The position numbers were made by a program, and so were the translations under genes. DNA of 39,341 nucleotides from Actinomycetes bacterium (lineage in GTDB: Bacteria > Actinomycetota > Acidimicrobiia > Acidimicrobiales > JAAEMS01): contig JAAEMS010000230.1 in NCBI GenBank assembly GCA_024225275.1, positions 1 through 39,341 of the forward strand, written 5' to 3'. Under the pieces are notes generated by a model. The model made no database searches, was not told the origin of the DNA, and worked only from the letters and a program-made list of their open reading frames with translations. This document shows positions 24,375-32,945 of the stretch, piece by piece (the stretch's first letter is position 1; each line of letters opens with the position of its first letter).

Positions 24375-25260
24375 GGCCGCGGCGGTGCTGTTGCGTGACG
24401 TCACCTTGCGCGACGGCCTGCAGGACGAAGACCCGATTCCCACCGAGCAGAAGCTGGTGATCTTCGAGGCCCTGGTCGCAGCCGGCGTCCGCGAGCTCGA
24501 GCTGACCTCGTTCGTCCGCCCCGACCGGGTGCCGGCCCTGGCTGATGCCGAGGCCATGTGCGCGGCCACCGTGGGCCACGACATCGTCCGGTGGGGCCTG
24601 GTGCTGAACCAGCAAGGCGCCAGCCGGGCCCTCGACGCCGGGCTGACCCACCTCCAGTTCGTGATCTCGGTCAGCGACACCCACTCACGCGAGAACGCGG
24701 GACGAACCACCGCCGACGCGGTCGAGGCCCTGGCCGAGGTCTGCCAGCTGGCCTGCCCCGAGGCCCAGGTGGAGGTCACCTTCGCCACCACCTTCGGCTG
24801 TCCCTACGAACACCGGGTCGACCCCGACCGGGTGGTCGACCTCGCCACTCTGGCCGTCACCGCGGGGGTCAGTGGGGTGAACCTGGCCGACACGATCGGC
24901 ACTGCCATCCCGTCCGAGGTCAAGTCTCTGGTCATTCGAGTGGCCTCCGAGGTCACCCCCCAAGTCGGTATTCACCTCCACGACACCCGCGGTCTCGGAG
25001 TGGCCAACGCCCTGGCTGCTCTCGAGGGGGGAGCTCGTAGGCTCGACGCCGCCGTCGGCGGCCTCGGAGGCTGCCCGTTCGCTCCCGGAGCATCGGGCAA
25101 TGTCGCCCTCGAGGACCTGGCCCACGCCTGCGAGGAAGCAGGGCTCGACACCGGTTTGTCAGTGCCCGCGGTCATCACCGCCGCCGAGACCGCCTGCGGG
25201 AGTGTCGGCCGAACCGTCGCCAGCCACGTTGGCGTGGCCGGACCCCGATTCACCCTCTGA
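24367..25260 (+). CDS. HMG-CoA lyase-like enzyme (HMGL family)
   Basis: A 297-aa TIM-barrel lyase. LLRDVTLRDGLQDEDPIPT carries the metal- and substrate-binding R15-D16 pair. The metal histidines are in GIHLHDTRGLGVANALAA, and the mobile catalytic loop is GGLGGCPFAPGASGNVALED with C236. These are the diagnostic features of 3-hydroxy-3-methylglutaryl-CoA lyase, which gives acetyl-CoA and acetoacetate. Citramalyl-CoA and other hydroxyacyl-CoA lyases in the family look alike. The gene overlaps the GntR regulator by 8 bases and faces a divergent CoA transferase. The neighbourhood suggests a short activation-and-cleavage pathway for a branched hydroxy dicarboxylic acid. Metal-dependent and cytoplasmic. 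Confidence 0.85.
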   Translation: MAEAAAVLLRDVTLRDGLQDEDPIPTEQKLVIFEALVAAGVRELELTSFVRPDRVPALADAEAMCAATVGHDIVRWGLVLNQQGASRALDAGLTHLQFVISVSDTHSRENAGRTTADAVEALAEVCQLACPEAQVEVTFATTFGCPYEHRVDPDRVVDLATLAVTAGVSGVNLADTIGTAIPSEVKSLVIRVASEVTPQVGIHLHDTRGLGVANALAALEGGARRLDAAVGGLGGCPFAPGASGNVALEDLAHACEEAGLDTGLSVPAVITAAETACGSVGRTVASHVGVAGPRFTL

Positions 25261-25367
25261 CCCGCGCCACCAAGGAACTCGAGGCCCGGATCGGGCTCTT
25301 CAACGATGTGCTCGGGTGCGGGCTCGCCGCCTACCGCGACGAGATGACCCCCTGACCCCCGGCGGGC
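25261..25367 (+). other. Gap between lyase and DenD-like gene; possible gene remnant
   Basis: A third plus-strand frame through this 107-base gap reads TRATKELEARIGLFNDVLG and CGLAAYRDEMTP before a TGA at the end. It is amphipathic and protein-like but has no suitable start codon and no recognised family. It may be the C-terminal scrap of a lost gene. I saw no terminator hairpin between these convergent genes. Confidence 0.2.
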
Positions 25368-26321
25368 TCAGGGGGTGTCGTCTTCGAGGTAGGCCCGGAT
25401 GATGGCGTCGTAGCTCTCGTCGGGGGTGAACCCGAGGTCGAGGGCTCGTCGGGCATCGAAGCGTTGGGGCCACCCGGCCACGATCTCAGCGACCACCGGG
25501 TCGCCAGCTTCGACGATCAGGGCCACCGCATCGGGCCCAACGACGCGTTCCAGGGCCTCGATTTGTTCACCGACGGTCACTGAGACTCCGGGCATGGTCA
25601 GGTTGGGGCGGGTGCCCAGCAGCGAGCTGTCCAGTTCTGCGGCGTGGACCATGTACTCGATCGCGGTGGGGGGGCTGGCGTGGCTGTGGCGCACCTCCCT
25701 CGACACGGGAAGTGGGGCCTGGACGCCGGCCAGTGGTTCTCGGATGATGCCGCTGAAGAAGCCCGAGGCCGCGGCGTTCGGTAGCCCGGGCCGGACACTG
25801 ATGGTGGGTAGCCGGATTCCGACCCCATCGAAAAAGTCGCGCCGGCTGTAGTCAGCCAGGAGCGCCTCGCTGATCATCTTCTGGGTCCCGTAGGAAGTGA
25901 GGGGGGTGAGATGGAAGTCGTCGGGGATCGGATCTGGAAACGGAGCGCCGAAGACCGCTATCGACGAGGTGAACACGACCCGCGGCGATCCGTGAGCGAG
26001 GCGCAAGGCGTCGAAGAGTGCTCGGGTGCCGTCCAGGTTGACCGCCATTCCCTTGTCGAAATCGGCTTCCGCCTCACCGGACACGACGCCGGCGAGATGG
26101 AAGATCACGTCGGGAACGGGCGTGAGCAGGTCGTCGGCGACCCCGGGCCGGGTGAGATCTGCGACATGGGAGCTACAGATCGGGGCGATGACCGGTGATT
26201 CGGCGATATCGACGAGATCGATCTGGCGGATCGTCTCGCCCCGCAAGAAGCCCATTTCAACCAGGCGCTTGGTCAACTTCCGGCCCAGCATTCCGGCTGC
26301 GCCGGTGATCAGTATCTGCAT
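25368..26321 (-). CDS. denD: NAD-dependent epimerase/dehydratase-fold enzyme, D-erythronate dehydrogenase (DenD) type
   Basis: A 317-aa extended short-chain dehydrogenase. The N-terminal nucleotide site is ITGAAGMLGRKL (residues 5-16), and the catalytic Y-x3-K is in LTSYGTQKM. The sequence follows the DenD/UxuD-like pattern I remember: GEAEADFDKGMAVNLDGTRA, FTSSIAVFGAPFPDPIPDDF, IRLPTISVRPGLPNAAASGF and REVRHSHASP. DenD oxidises C2 of four-carbon acid sugars such as D-erythronate, as the first step of their catabolism. The usual partners (OtnC decarboxylase, OtnI isomerase) are not in the window. Adjacent sugar-acid-type dehydratases (4258 and 28977) suggest broader acid-sugar metabolism. It converges on the HMGL-like gene. 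Start is ATG 26321. Confidence 0.82.
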   Translation of the reverse strand: MQILITGAAGMLGRKLTKRLVEMGFLRGETIRQIDLVDIAESPVIAPICSSHVADLTRPGVADDLLTPVPDVIFHLAGVVSGEAEADFDKGMAVNLDGTRALFDALRLAHGSPRVVFTSSIAVFGAPFPDPIPDDFHLTPLTSYGTQKMISEALLADYSRRDFFDGVGIRLPTISVRPGLPNAAASGFFSGIIREPLAGVQAPLPVSREVRHSHASPPTAIEYMVHAAELDSSLLGTRPNLTMPGVSVTVGEQIEALERVVGPDAVALIVEAGDPVVAEIVAGWPQRFDARRALDLGFTPDESYDAIIRAYLEDDTP

Positions 26322-26360
26322 GACCCGAACTTACCGTGGGCGCTGACAGGCCTGCTGCGC

Positions 26361-27143
26361 CTACGCCCGACGCAGGACTTGCCGCTGGTCGCGCCGGTCC
26401 GACAAGCCGATGCGATCGGCCGGGAGACCCGTCAGCCGCCGGACCCCTTCCTCGAGATCGAGCACGCCTTCGTCCCTCACATAGTGGGCCAGCAAGCGCG
26501 GCACCCAGTTGTAGCCGAGCAGGCCGAAGACCTGCCCAGAGAGAGGACCGTCATTGGCCAGGGGCATGGGGTCGGACTCGACGGAGCACAAGGGATGCTC
26601 CAGCACCATCTGGTTGTCCTCCTCGGCGAACGCCCGACTGGTCAGCATCATGCCCTTCAGCCCCTTCCCCGCCCCCACCAGCAGATCGAATAGGACTTCC
26701 CACCCTCCAGCAGTGTTGCCCTCAGCGGTGAGGTCAGCAATCGTCCGCCCGACCAGGTTGGGGTTGGCCGATGATGTCAGCAGCCGCACCTGGTCCCACT
26801 GCTCTTCGACCACCAGCTCCTCGTTGGAGAGCTCGAACGCCCAGGCAGGGAGCAAGGCGGTGGCGGCGGTGTGATTCCAGTTGGTGGGCATCATGTCCAT
26901 CGCCACAGCCTGCGGGTCGACGAAATGGGCAAGATCGCTGTGGGTGTGGATGTCGATGAATCCGGGTGCGACCACCTGACCGGCGGCATCGATCTCCTGG
27001 CCCGCTTCGGCGGCTGACAGGTCACCGATCGCCGCAATCCGCCCCCCCCTGATACCCACATCAGTGACCGCTCCCGGCCGTCCGCTGCCGCCGACGACCA
27101 GCCCTCCCCGGATCAGAGCGTCGAAGCTCGTCATGCCGGGCAA
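26361..27143 (-). pseudogene. N-acyl-D-amino-acid deacylase-like gene with a large internal deletion
   Basis: The N-terminal ~85 residues are those of a D-aminoacylase/dihydroorotase-type amidohydrolase: DALIRGGLVVGGSGRPGAVT, then APGFIDIHTHSDL with the first metal pair HxH. After FVDPQAVAM the sequence jumps to what is normally the C-terminal half (PTNWNHTAATALLPAWAFE, LVGRTIADLTAEGN, GYNWVPRLLAHYVRDEG). About 200 central residues with the remaining metal ligands are missing. The end is also cut, just after ADRIGLSD, where the family continues with a barrel-closing G-x-x-A-D-x-x-V-F-D motif. At 260 aa against ~480-540 it cannot be functional as a hydrolase. The frame is open across the deletion. 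ATG 27143 or 27134 could be the start. It is divergent from the lyase gene at 27230. Confidence 0.72.
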
Positions 27144-27229
27144 CCGTAGCCAACGTCCGGGGTCTGGGCCGAGCTGAGCGACCCTGTATCGTGGGCCAGC
27201 CGGTCCCCTAGCCCAACGGACACTTCACG

Positions 27230-28240
27230 ATGCAGCTCTCGGGCTTCCCTCGCCTCTCCTTCGCCCATCTCCCCACACCGCTCGAGCCGATGCCCAACCT
27301 GACCGAGTTGCTCGGGGGGCCTAATCTCTTGATCAAGCGGGATGACTGCACGGGTCTCGCCGGCGGCGGGAACAAGACCCGGAAGCTCGAGTTCCTGATG
27401 GCCGACGCAGGCCAGCAGGGGGCCGACACGATCATCACCCAGGGGGCCACCCAGTCGAACCACTGCCGCCAGACGGCCGCCATTGCCGCCAAGTTGGGCA
27501 TGGATTGCCATCTCCTGTTCGAGGACCGGACCGGGATGCAGGACGTCGACTACAACCTCAACGGCAATGTGCTGCTCGACCAGCTCTATGGCGCCTCGTT
27601 GCAGAAGTTCCCGGCCGACACCGACATGGATCAGGCCATGGCCGACCTGGCCGCCCGGCTCCAGGCTGAGGGTCGACGGCCATACACGATCCCGGGGGGA
27701 GGATCGAACCCCGTTGGTGCCCTCGGCTACGTGAACTGCGCGCTCGAGATGCTCCACCAGGCCAACTCGACGGGACTGAAGATCGACCATGTGGTACACG
27801 CCACCGGCAGCACCGGCACCCAGGCAGGGCTCGTCACCGGTTTCTGTGCCACCAACAGCGGAGTTCCGGTCCTGGGCGTCGGGGTCCGGGCTCCCCAGGA
27901 AGTGCAGGAAGCGAAGGTGTTCGCCCTGGCCGAGAAGACCGCAGCCCTCGTGGGGGCCCCTGGTGCCGTGAAGCGCGACCAGGTCGTCGCCAATTGCGAG
28001 TACGTGGGTGAGGGGTATGGGTTCCCGGCCGAATCCACCATTGATGCGATCAAGCTCTTCGCCCGGGCCGAAGGCATCCTGCTCGATCCCGTCTACACCG
28101 GGAAGGGTGCAGCCGGCTTCATCGAGCTGGTGCAGGCCGGCCATTTCGCCGGGCAGGACAACATCGTGTTCCTGCACACCGGTGGAGCGCAGGGCCTGGC
28201 CGGCTATCGCGAGGCCTTCGGCTTCAACTCCTACGACTGA
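27230..28240 (+). CDS. cuyA: PLP-dependent lyase of the D-cysteine desulfhydrase / L-cysteate sulfo-lyase (CuyA) type
   Basis: A 336-aa member of the ACC deaminase/D-cysteine desulfhydrase family. The PLP lysine is K49 in [13 protein letters not shown]. Further motifs are [51 protein letters not shown] and [11 protein letters not shown]. My recollection is that the [13 protein letters not shown] start and the [17 protein letters not shown] section match L-cysteate sulfo-lyase CuyA more than enteric DcyD. CuyA cleaves cysteate to pyruvate, ammonia and sulfite; DcyD cleaves D-cysteine to pyruvate, ammonia and sulfide. The choice is not certain. The aspartate/glutamate racemase gene follows 13 bases later, so an amino acid of the other configuration may be converted first. 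The sulfatases nearby fit an organosulfur theme, but that is loose. Confidence 0.72.
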   Translation: MQLSGFPRLSFAHLPTPLEPMPNLTELLGGPNLLIKRDDCTGLAGGGNKTRKLEFLMADAGQQGADTIITQGATQSNHCRQTAAIAAKLGMDCHLLFEDRTGMQDVDYNLNGNVLLDQLYGASLQKFPADTDMDQAMADLAARLQAEGRRPYTIPGGGSNPVGALGYVNCALEMLHQANSTGLKIDHVVHATGSTGTQAGLVTGFCATNSGVPVLGVGVRAPQEVQEAKVFALAEKTAALVGAPGAVKRDQVVANCEYVGEGYGFPAESTIDAIKLFARAEGILLDPVYTGKGAAGFIELVQAGHFAGQDNIVFLHTGGAQGLAGYREAFGFNSYD

Positions 28241-28253
28241 GGCCACCCCACCG

Positions 28254-28970
28254 ATGCCGTCACCAAGCTCCGAAGACAAGACCGTCGGCATCATGGGTGG
28301 AATGGGCCCGGAGGCCACCATTGACCTCATGCGGAGGGTGGTCGAGGCCACCCCGGCCGGTGACGACATCGATCATGTCCGGATGCTCGTCGACAACAAC
28401 CCCAAGGTGCCGTCTCGGATAGAAGCCCTCATAGAAGGAACGGGCGAGACTCCCGTCCCCCATCTCGTCGACATGGCCCGGGGCCTGGAGCAGCAGGGGG
28501 CCGACTTCCTCGTCATCGCCTGCAACACGGCGCACCACTACCACTCCGAAGTAGCGGCGGCGGTTGGTGTCCCGGTTCTGAACATGGTCGCACTCGCCGC
28601 CCGCCACATCGTCGAAGCACACCCCGACACCGGCAGAGTCGGGCTCCTGGCTTCCACCGCCCTCCAGCTGGTGCATCTCTACGAGCCCGCGTTCGCCGGC
28701 CACGGTATCGAGGTCGTCTATCCGACCCCCGAGCTCCAAGACCAGGTGATGGACCTGATCCGTGCCGTGAAAGCTGGCCAGGCGACCGACGCCCAGATCC
28801 GCAGGTACCGCGAGGCGGCTGCTGACCTGGTGGCCAACGGAGCCCAGTGCCTCTTGATCGCCTGCACCGAGTTGTCGGTGGTGACCAGTGGTCTCGAGGT
28901 CGCCGCGCCGGTTCACGACGCCAGTGAGATCCTGGCCCAAGCCGTGGTCCGCATGGCGCGAGAACCCTGA
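28254..28970 (+). CDS. Aspartate/glutamate racemase family protein
   Basis: A 238-aa PLP-independent racemase. The two catalytic cysteines are C90 in VIACNTAHH and C204 in LIACTELS. The N-terminal VGIMGGMGPEATIDLM is the diagnostic start of the aspartate racemase/RacX/YgeA group. Such enzymes interconvert L- and D-amino acids by two-base proton transfer. I chose ATG 28254; the longer frame from 28008 is antisense-like overlap with the lyase gene. The gene lies 13 bases after the CuyA/DcyD-type lyase gene, and the pair is probably co-transcribed. A racemase that provides the enantiomer used by the lyase is plausible. The amino acid (aspartate, cysteine, cysteate or other) cannot be read from the sequence. 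Confidence 0.85.
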   Translation: MPSPSSEDKTVGIMGGMGPEATIDLMRRVVEATPAGDDIDHVRMLVDNNPKVPSRIEALIEGTGETPVPHLVDMARGLEQQGADFLVIACNTAHHYHSEVAAAVGVPVLNMVALAARHIVEAHPDTGRVGLLASTALQLVHLYEPAFAGHGIEVVYPTPELQDQVMDLIRAVKAGQATDAQIRRYREAAADLVANGAQCLLIACTELSVVTSGLEVAAPVHDASEILAQAVVRMAREP

Positions 28971-28976
28971 CGGGCC

Positions 28977-30695
28977 CTACTGGATACAGCCGTAGCGGGC
29001 CGAAGACACGTGCTTGGCGTACTTCCGTAGGACCGAGCCCATGGGTATCGACGAGGGAACCGGCCGGGCCTGTACCGCCTCCATGCGGGCCCGGAGCTCA
29101 TCATCACCAACCTCGACATCGAGGGTGCGACCAATCGGATCGATGGTGATCGTGTCGCCGTTCTCGACCGCCGCCAACGGGCCTCTGAGGGCAGCCTCGG
29201 GAGAGATGTGGCCGATGATGATGCCGTGGGAGACGCCCGAGAAGCGACCATCGGTGATGAGGGCCACATCCTTGCCGAGCCCTCGCCCCTGAAGCTCGAC
29301 CGTGAGCGCCACCATCTCGGGCATACCGGGTCCACCCTTGGGTCCGACATTGCGGACCACGACGACATCACCGGCCACCACGGCTCCGGCTCGAATGGCA
29401 TCCATGGCGTCGGGCTCGTTGTCGAACACGCGGGCGGTACCAGTGAATTGGCCACTCTCGAGCGTTTTGCCACTCAGCTTGAGCACACAGCTCTCCGGCG
29501 CCAGGTTCCCGGTGAGCACGATGATGTGGTTGTTGGGCGGCGCCAGCGGATCGGCGATAGGGGCCACCACATCCTGGTCACCAAGCTCGGTGAGGGTCGG
29601 AATCTCGCTCAGGTTCTCGGCCACGGTCCTGCCGGTGACGGTCATGGCGTCACCGTGCAGGAAACCATTGTCGAGCAGCTCGCGCATGACCACGGGCACA
29701 CCACCGACCTCGTGGAGGGCCACCATCGAATACGGCCCGTGAGGTTGCAGATTGGCAATCAACGGGACCCCCTCGCCCACGGCCTGGATCCGGTCGATGG
29801 TCAGCGGCACCTCCGCATCGCGGGCGATGGCCAGGAGATGCAGGTACATGTTGGTGGACCCGCCCATGGCGTAGGCCGTGGTGATGGCGTTCTCGAACGC
29901 CTCCATCGTCATGACGTCGCGGGGCCGCACACCAGCATCGATCAAGCGGTAGAGGGCATCCACCGTGGCGCCCACCTGCTGCTTGACGTCGTCGTGGATG
30001 TCGCTCTGGGAGTCATAGTCGGCGGGGTGCGATGCCCCTCGGGGCAGCATCATCCCGAGCGACTCGGTGATGCTGCTCATCGTGTTCGCGGTGAACATGG
30101 CACCACAGGCGCCGCTACCGGGCATGACGTTGCGCTCGACCTCGACGAACTCCTCGTCGGTGATGCGACCGGCGCCCAGGGCCGCCCGGGCCTCGGCCCA
30201 ATCGAGGATCGTCAGGTTATTGCCCTTCGATGCCCACGGCTCGAAGCTCACACACCCGGGTGAGCTGGTGCCGGGGTAGATGACCAGCCCGAAGTCATTG
30301 GTGCGAGCGAGCGGCATCATGGCCGCCGCACCAGTCTTGTCACAACCCGAGACCACGACCATGGCATCGGCGTGCTGGGCCCGGTGACCAACCTCGAAGC
30401 AATCGGCCACCAGATCACGTGAGACCAGGCTGTAGCCGGCGTTCGGCGACCCCTGGGTGAGTGCATCGGACACCGCCGGCGCGCCAACGAACAGCCCCTG
30501 ACCCCCTCGAGCGGCGACCGCCTCGGCCAGAAGCTCGCTGATCCGCTCAACCCTGTTGTTGCAGCGATGGGCGTTGGTGTACGCACCAGCGATTGTGACG
30601 ACCGCGTTCCTCCCGGCCATCTCGGCGGGGTCGAATCCGGCCGAGCGCACCTCAAGAGTGGCGCGGGTCCAACGGCTACCAGAGGTCTGAGCCAC
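28977..30695 (-). CDS. IlvD/Edd-family dehydratase (dihydroxy-acid or sugar-acid dehydratase)
   Basis: A 572-aa [Fe-S] dehydratase, the second in the window. C45 is in NAHRCNNR, C118-D119-K120 in [10 protein letters not shown], and C197 in [14 protein letters not shown]. The catalytic serine region is [12 protein letters not shown], as in IlvD. It lacks the xylonate-type GDGRQSGT motif of the gene at 4258, so it is from a different branch. [15 protein letters not shown] and [13 protein letters not shown] are unlike the usual IlvD GCDK-x-P-G, so it may act on a non-isoleucine/valine substrate. I chose GTG 30695, with AGGAG (30706-30710) overlapping the upstream SDR stop. It is co-transcribed with the SDR (30703) and lies tail to tail with the racemase, 6 bases apart. 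Confidence 0.82.
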   Translation of the reverse strand: MAQTSGSRWTRATLEVRSAGFDPAEMAGRNAVVTIAGAYTNAHRCNNRVERISELLAEAVAARGGQGLFVGAPAVSDALTQGSPNAGYSLVSRDLVADCFEVGHRAQHADAMVVVSGCDKTGAAAMMPLARTNDFGLVIYPGTSSPGCVSFEPWASKGNNLTILDWAEARAALGAGRITDEEFVEVERNVMPGSGACGAMFTANTMSSITESLGMMLPRGASHPADYDSQSDIHDDVKQQVGATVDALYRLIDAGVRPRDVMTMEAFENAITTAYAMGGSTNMYLHLLAIARDAEVPLTIDRIQAVGEGVPLIANLQPHGPYSMVALHEVGGVPVVMRELLDNGFLHGDAMTVTGRTVAENLSEIPTLTELGDQDVVAPIADPLAPPNNHIIVLTGNLAPESCVLKLSGKTLESGQFTGTARVFDNEPDAMDAIRAGAVVAGDVVVVRNVGPKGGPGMPEMVALTVELQGRGLGKDVALITDGRFSGVSHGIIIGHISPEAALRGPLAAVENGDTITIDPIGRTLDVEVGDDELRARMEAVQARPVPSSIPMGSVLRKYAKHVSSARYGCIQ

Positions 30696-30702
30696 GGGTC
30701 TG

Positions 30703-31500
30703 CTACTCCTGGGTGGGAGCCGACGACCATGCTCGGCCCGTAGCGGACTCCCAGCTGCCGTAGATGGGCTCACCCGCAGTCATGCCCCCGTCGATGGCCA
30801 GGGTCTGGCCGGTGATGCTCCTGGCCCGCTTGGAACACAAGAAGGCGACGGCATCAGCGATGTCCTCGGGGGTCTGATCAGAGAGCAGAGGGATCCGGGA
30901 CACCACATTTCGCTTGTAGCGGTCGATGTCGGGTTCCATCTGCTCCCAGAGGAACGTCCGGATGATGCCGGGGGCCACCGCGTTGATCCGGATGCCCCTC
31001 GGTCCGAGCACCCGGGCCATGGACTTGGTCCAGTGGATCATGGCCGACTTGGCGGCACCGTAGGCGAACAGGGGTGATGCCATCTGCCCCGCGATCGACG
31101 CCGTGCAGCAGATCGCCGCGCCATCGGTGAGATCCGGACCTATCACCGACGTGACCACGTGGGCGGTGGTGAAGTTCAGCTCGAGCATGCGGCGGAACTG
31201 GTCGGGATCCTCGAACGGACCGTGGTCGAGCGCGCCAACCCCGGATCCCGGGTCCCCACCCGCGTTGTTCACCAACACCTGGGGTGCCTCCCCCACTGCC
31301 GCGTAGGCCGCGCCCACCGAGTCGGTATCGGTCACGTCGCACCGCTGCACGGTGATCCGCTCGTCGTCGATGGGGTCGTCGATGAGGTCGAAGACAACCA
31401 CCCGATCGACCACATCCTGGTCGAGCAGGGCGTGGACCATGGCGAGACCGAGGCCCCGCGCTCCCCCGGTGACAATGGCAAGGCGCTGATGTTGCGACAT
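30703..31500 (-). CDS. Short-chain dehydrogenase/reductase
   Basis: A 265-aa classical SDR. The cofactor motif is VTGGARGLGLA (residues 10-20), then DVTD, VLVNNAGG (NNAG), and the catalytic Y-x3-K in FAYGAAKSAM. The C-terminal INAVAPGIIRTF and SITGQTLAIDGG are standard. The acidic residue after the second strand (VVFDLIDD) favours NAD over NADP. It begins at ATG 31500 and is followed 7 bases after its stop by the dehydratase start. An SDR coupled to an IlvD/Edd dehydratase is common in acid-sugar catabolic units, where it oxidises the sugar or lactone first. The substrate itself is not shown. Confidence 0.87.
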   Translation of the reverse strand: MSQHQRLAIVTGGARGLGLAMVHALLDQDVVDRVVVFDLIDDPIDDERITVQRCDVTDTDSVGAAYAAVGEAPQVLVNNAGGDPGSGVGALDHGPFEDPDQFRRMLELNFTTAHVVTSVIGPDLTDGAAICCTASIAGQMASPLFAYGAAKSAMIHWTKSMARVLGPRGIRINAVAPGIIRTFLWEQMEPDIDRYKRNVVSRIPLLSDQTPEDIADAVAFLCSKRARSITGQTLAIDGGMTAGEPIYGSWESATGRAWSSAPTQE

Positions 31501-31727
31501 GCCGCAAACCTATACCGAAGGCCGAATTCGCCACAGCCAGAGCGACCCCAGCGGCCAACCACAGACCCAGAAGGGAACTCCCCCTATCGGGCAACGTGGG
31601 CTCGGAGGTTGGTGCCGGTCAGTCGGTTGGCCATGGCCCAGGCATAGCCATGACCACGTTTGCGGGCCTGTTCGACCACCGGGCCGGACCATCCGTCGTC
31701 GAGGTGGCTGCCAGGTTCGACCCTGGC
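31501..31727 (-). other. Intergenic tail after RIC gene; in-frame 47-codon extension
   Basis: Between the SDR start and the RIC stop lies a 227-base gap. After the RIC TGA (31730-31728) the same frame stays open for 47 codons, to a TAG at 31586-31584. The peptide includes SHLDDGWSGPVVEQARKRGH and AWAMANRLTGTNLRAHVAR and looks protein-like. It may be a relic or a tiny ORF. RIC is already full length, so read-through is not needed. A hydrophobic stretch also appears in another frame (about 31594-31500). I assign nothing firm here. Confidence 0.25.
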
Positions 31728-32441
31728 TCATTGGTCCTGGGCGATGAGTGCCTGCTCGGCCTCGAAGACGGCTGGGAACAGGAGGTTGTTCTCCTTGTGG
31801 ACATGGAGGTGGGTGTCGGCTTCGAGCTCTGCGAGCCCTTCATAGAGCGCTCGGTAGCTGGCACAGCCGTCGTCGGGCACCCGATACCCATCGGTGCAGG
31901 ATCGGAGCTGGCTCAGAAGAGCCCCGACACTGTCGTGCTCGACGGTCATCACCCCGATCGGGTTGGACAGGTTCCCACAATGAAACGACGGCGAGGTGCC
32001 GGCGGCGGCGAGCTCGCGGATCATGGGGAACAGGACTTGCTCCTCTTTGAGCAGGTGGGGTTCGAGGTCGGCCCGAAGCTCACCAACCAGGGCGGCGACC
32101 CCAGCAAGCTCCCGATGGTTCTGACCGTGTACGCCAGCCACCTTGTCGGACAGCGCGACCAGGCGGGGCAGGGTTTCGCGCAGGTAGACATGGTGGGTCT
32201 TCTCGAGGTGATCAACCAGTCCCTCCATACCGTCCCATTCGCTGGTCTGGTGGCTGGCCGGGGTGTCCTGGAGAGTGGCGATGGTCGTGTCGAGGTTGAT
32301 ACCGGCTTCGGCAATGGCCGCCCCCAGTGTGCGCTGGCCGCCACAGCAGTAGTCGAGGCTGAGGTCGTCGAGACGGGCCGCGAGCTCGGGTCGGATGGTG
32401 ACCAGCTCAGCCAGTGTGGTGTTTGGATCTATGGCAGACAT
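31728..32441 (-). CDS. ric: Iron-sulfur cluster repair di-iron protein (RIC/ScdA/YtfE family)
   Basis: A 237-aa RIC protein. The N-terminal DUF542 (ScdA_N) domain holds SLDYCCGGQRTL with the paired Cys32-Cys33. The C-terminal hemerythrin-like domain supplies the di-iron ligands: H78/H83, H105, H129 with LKEE (E133/E134), H169 in TVEHDSVG, and H215-K-E in HVHKENNLLFP. RIC proteins repair Fe-S clusters damaged by nitric oxide and other oxidants in the cytoplasm. Start is ATG 32441; the Shine-Dalgarno is weak. It lies 32 bases after the Rrf2/NsrR gene on the same strand. Together they form an NO-response unit with the divergent membrane protein at 32946. Confidence 0.88.
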   Translation of the reverse strand: MSAIDPNTTLAELVTIRPELAARLDDLSLDYCCGGQRTLGAAIAEAGINLDTTIATLQDTPASHQTSEWDGMEGLVDHLEKTHHVYLRETLPRLVALSDKVAGVHGQNHRELAGVAALVGELRADLEPHLLKEEQVLFPMIRELAAAGTSPSFHCGNLSNPIGVMTVEHDSVGALLSQLRSCTDGYRVPDDGCASYRALYEGLAELEADTHLHVHKENNLLFPAVFEAEQALIAQDQ

Positions 32442-32473
32442 GGTGGGTTGCTTTCTGTGGTCTTGGGTGTTGT

Positions 32474-32905
32474 TCAGGTGGGTGAATGGTTGGGGTGCTG
32501 TGTGGGCACCATTGATGCGTCGGCAACGGTCGTTGCCTCCAACTGGGCGAGAAGATGGGATCGAGCCTGGAGCCAAGGCACATGCAGAGCACAGATCCCG
32601 CCGTCGCTGCATGGCCGATCGGCCAACACGCATCGGCCGGAATCGGTAGGCCCCTCAATCGCCTCGATCACCGACAACAACGACACATCAGCGAGATCCA
32701 CACTCAGCGAGTAGCCACCACTCGGCCCGGCCTCGGAGTGCACCCACCCCGACCGCACCAGCGGTGTCAATACATGAGACACGAACCCCGACGAGCTCCC
32801 CACCGCCTCGGCCAGCGCCGGGCCCTTCATCCGGTCTTGACTTGCCTCGAGCGTCTTGAGCGACCGAACCGCCAAATCACTCTTCCGCGTAACTTCCAGT
32901 CGCAT
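32474..32905 (-). CDS. nsrR: Rrf2-family regulator, NsrR-like (Fe-S, NO-sensing)
   Basis: A 143-aa Rrf2 protein. The winged helix begins at residue 1: MRLEVTRKSDLAVRSLKTL, SSSGFVSHVLTPLVRSGWV, and SGPSGGYSLSVDL-type wing (AGPSGGYSLS). Three cysteines near the C-terminus, C92, C99 and C105 in RCVLADRPCSDGGIC, match the cluster ligands of NsrR (C93, C99, C105 in Streptomyces coelicolor). NsrR represses NO-detoxification and repair genes until NO destroys its 4Fe-4S cluster. Co-orientation with RIC and divergence from an NnrS-like protein fit this role. The ATG at 32905 has no Shine-Dalgarno and is directly preceded by the putative operator (32906-32926), so the mRNA may be leaderless. Confidence 0.85.
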   Translation of the reverse strand: MRLEVTRKSDLAVRSLKTLEASQDRMKGPALAEAVGSSSGFVSHVLTPLVRSGWVHSEAGPSGGYSLSVDLADVSLLSVIEAIEGPTDSGRCVLADRPCSDGGICALHVPWLQARSHLLAQLEATTVADASMVPTQHPNHSPT

Positions 32906-32926
32906 AGTATGAGACTATCTCGTATT
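32906..32926. promoter_or_regulatory. Imperfect dyad operator between nsrR-like and NnrS-like genes
   Basis: AGTATGAGA - CTA - TCTCGTATT is an inverted repeat with 7 of 9 arm positions paired. It is AT-rich, in the 40-base divergent gap. It abuts the ATG of the NsrR-like gene (32905). CATACT, read on the minus strand at 32911-32906, is next to that ATG. For the membrane protein (ATG 32946) it lies just before AAGGAGG (32929-32935). One protein bound here would silence both directions, as expected for an autoregulated Rrf2 repressor. Confidence 0.65.
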
Positions 32927-32945
32927 GGAAGGAGGGCAACCTCGA

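Noticed and set aside
31584..32441. RIC TGA at 31730-31728 as a second selenocysteine codon
   Set aside because: RIC is full length at this stop, the family has no Cys/Sec there, and I found no strong stem just downstream. It is an ordinary stop.
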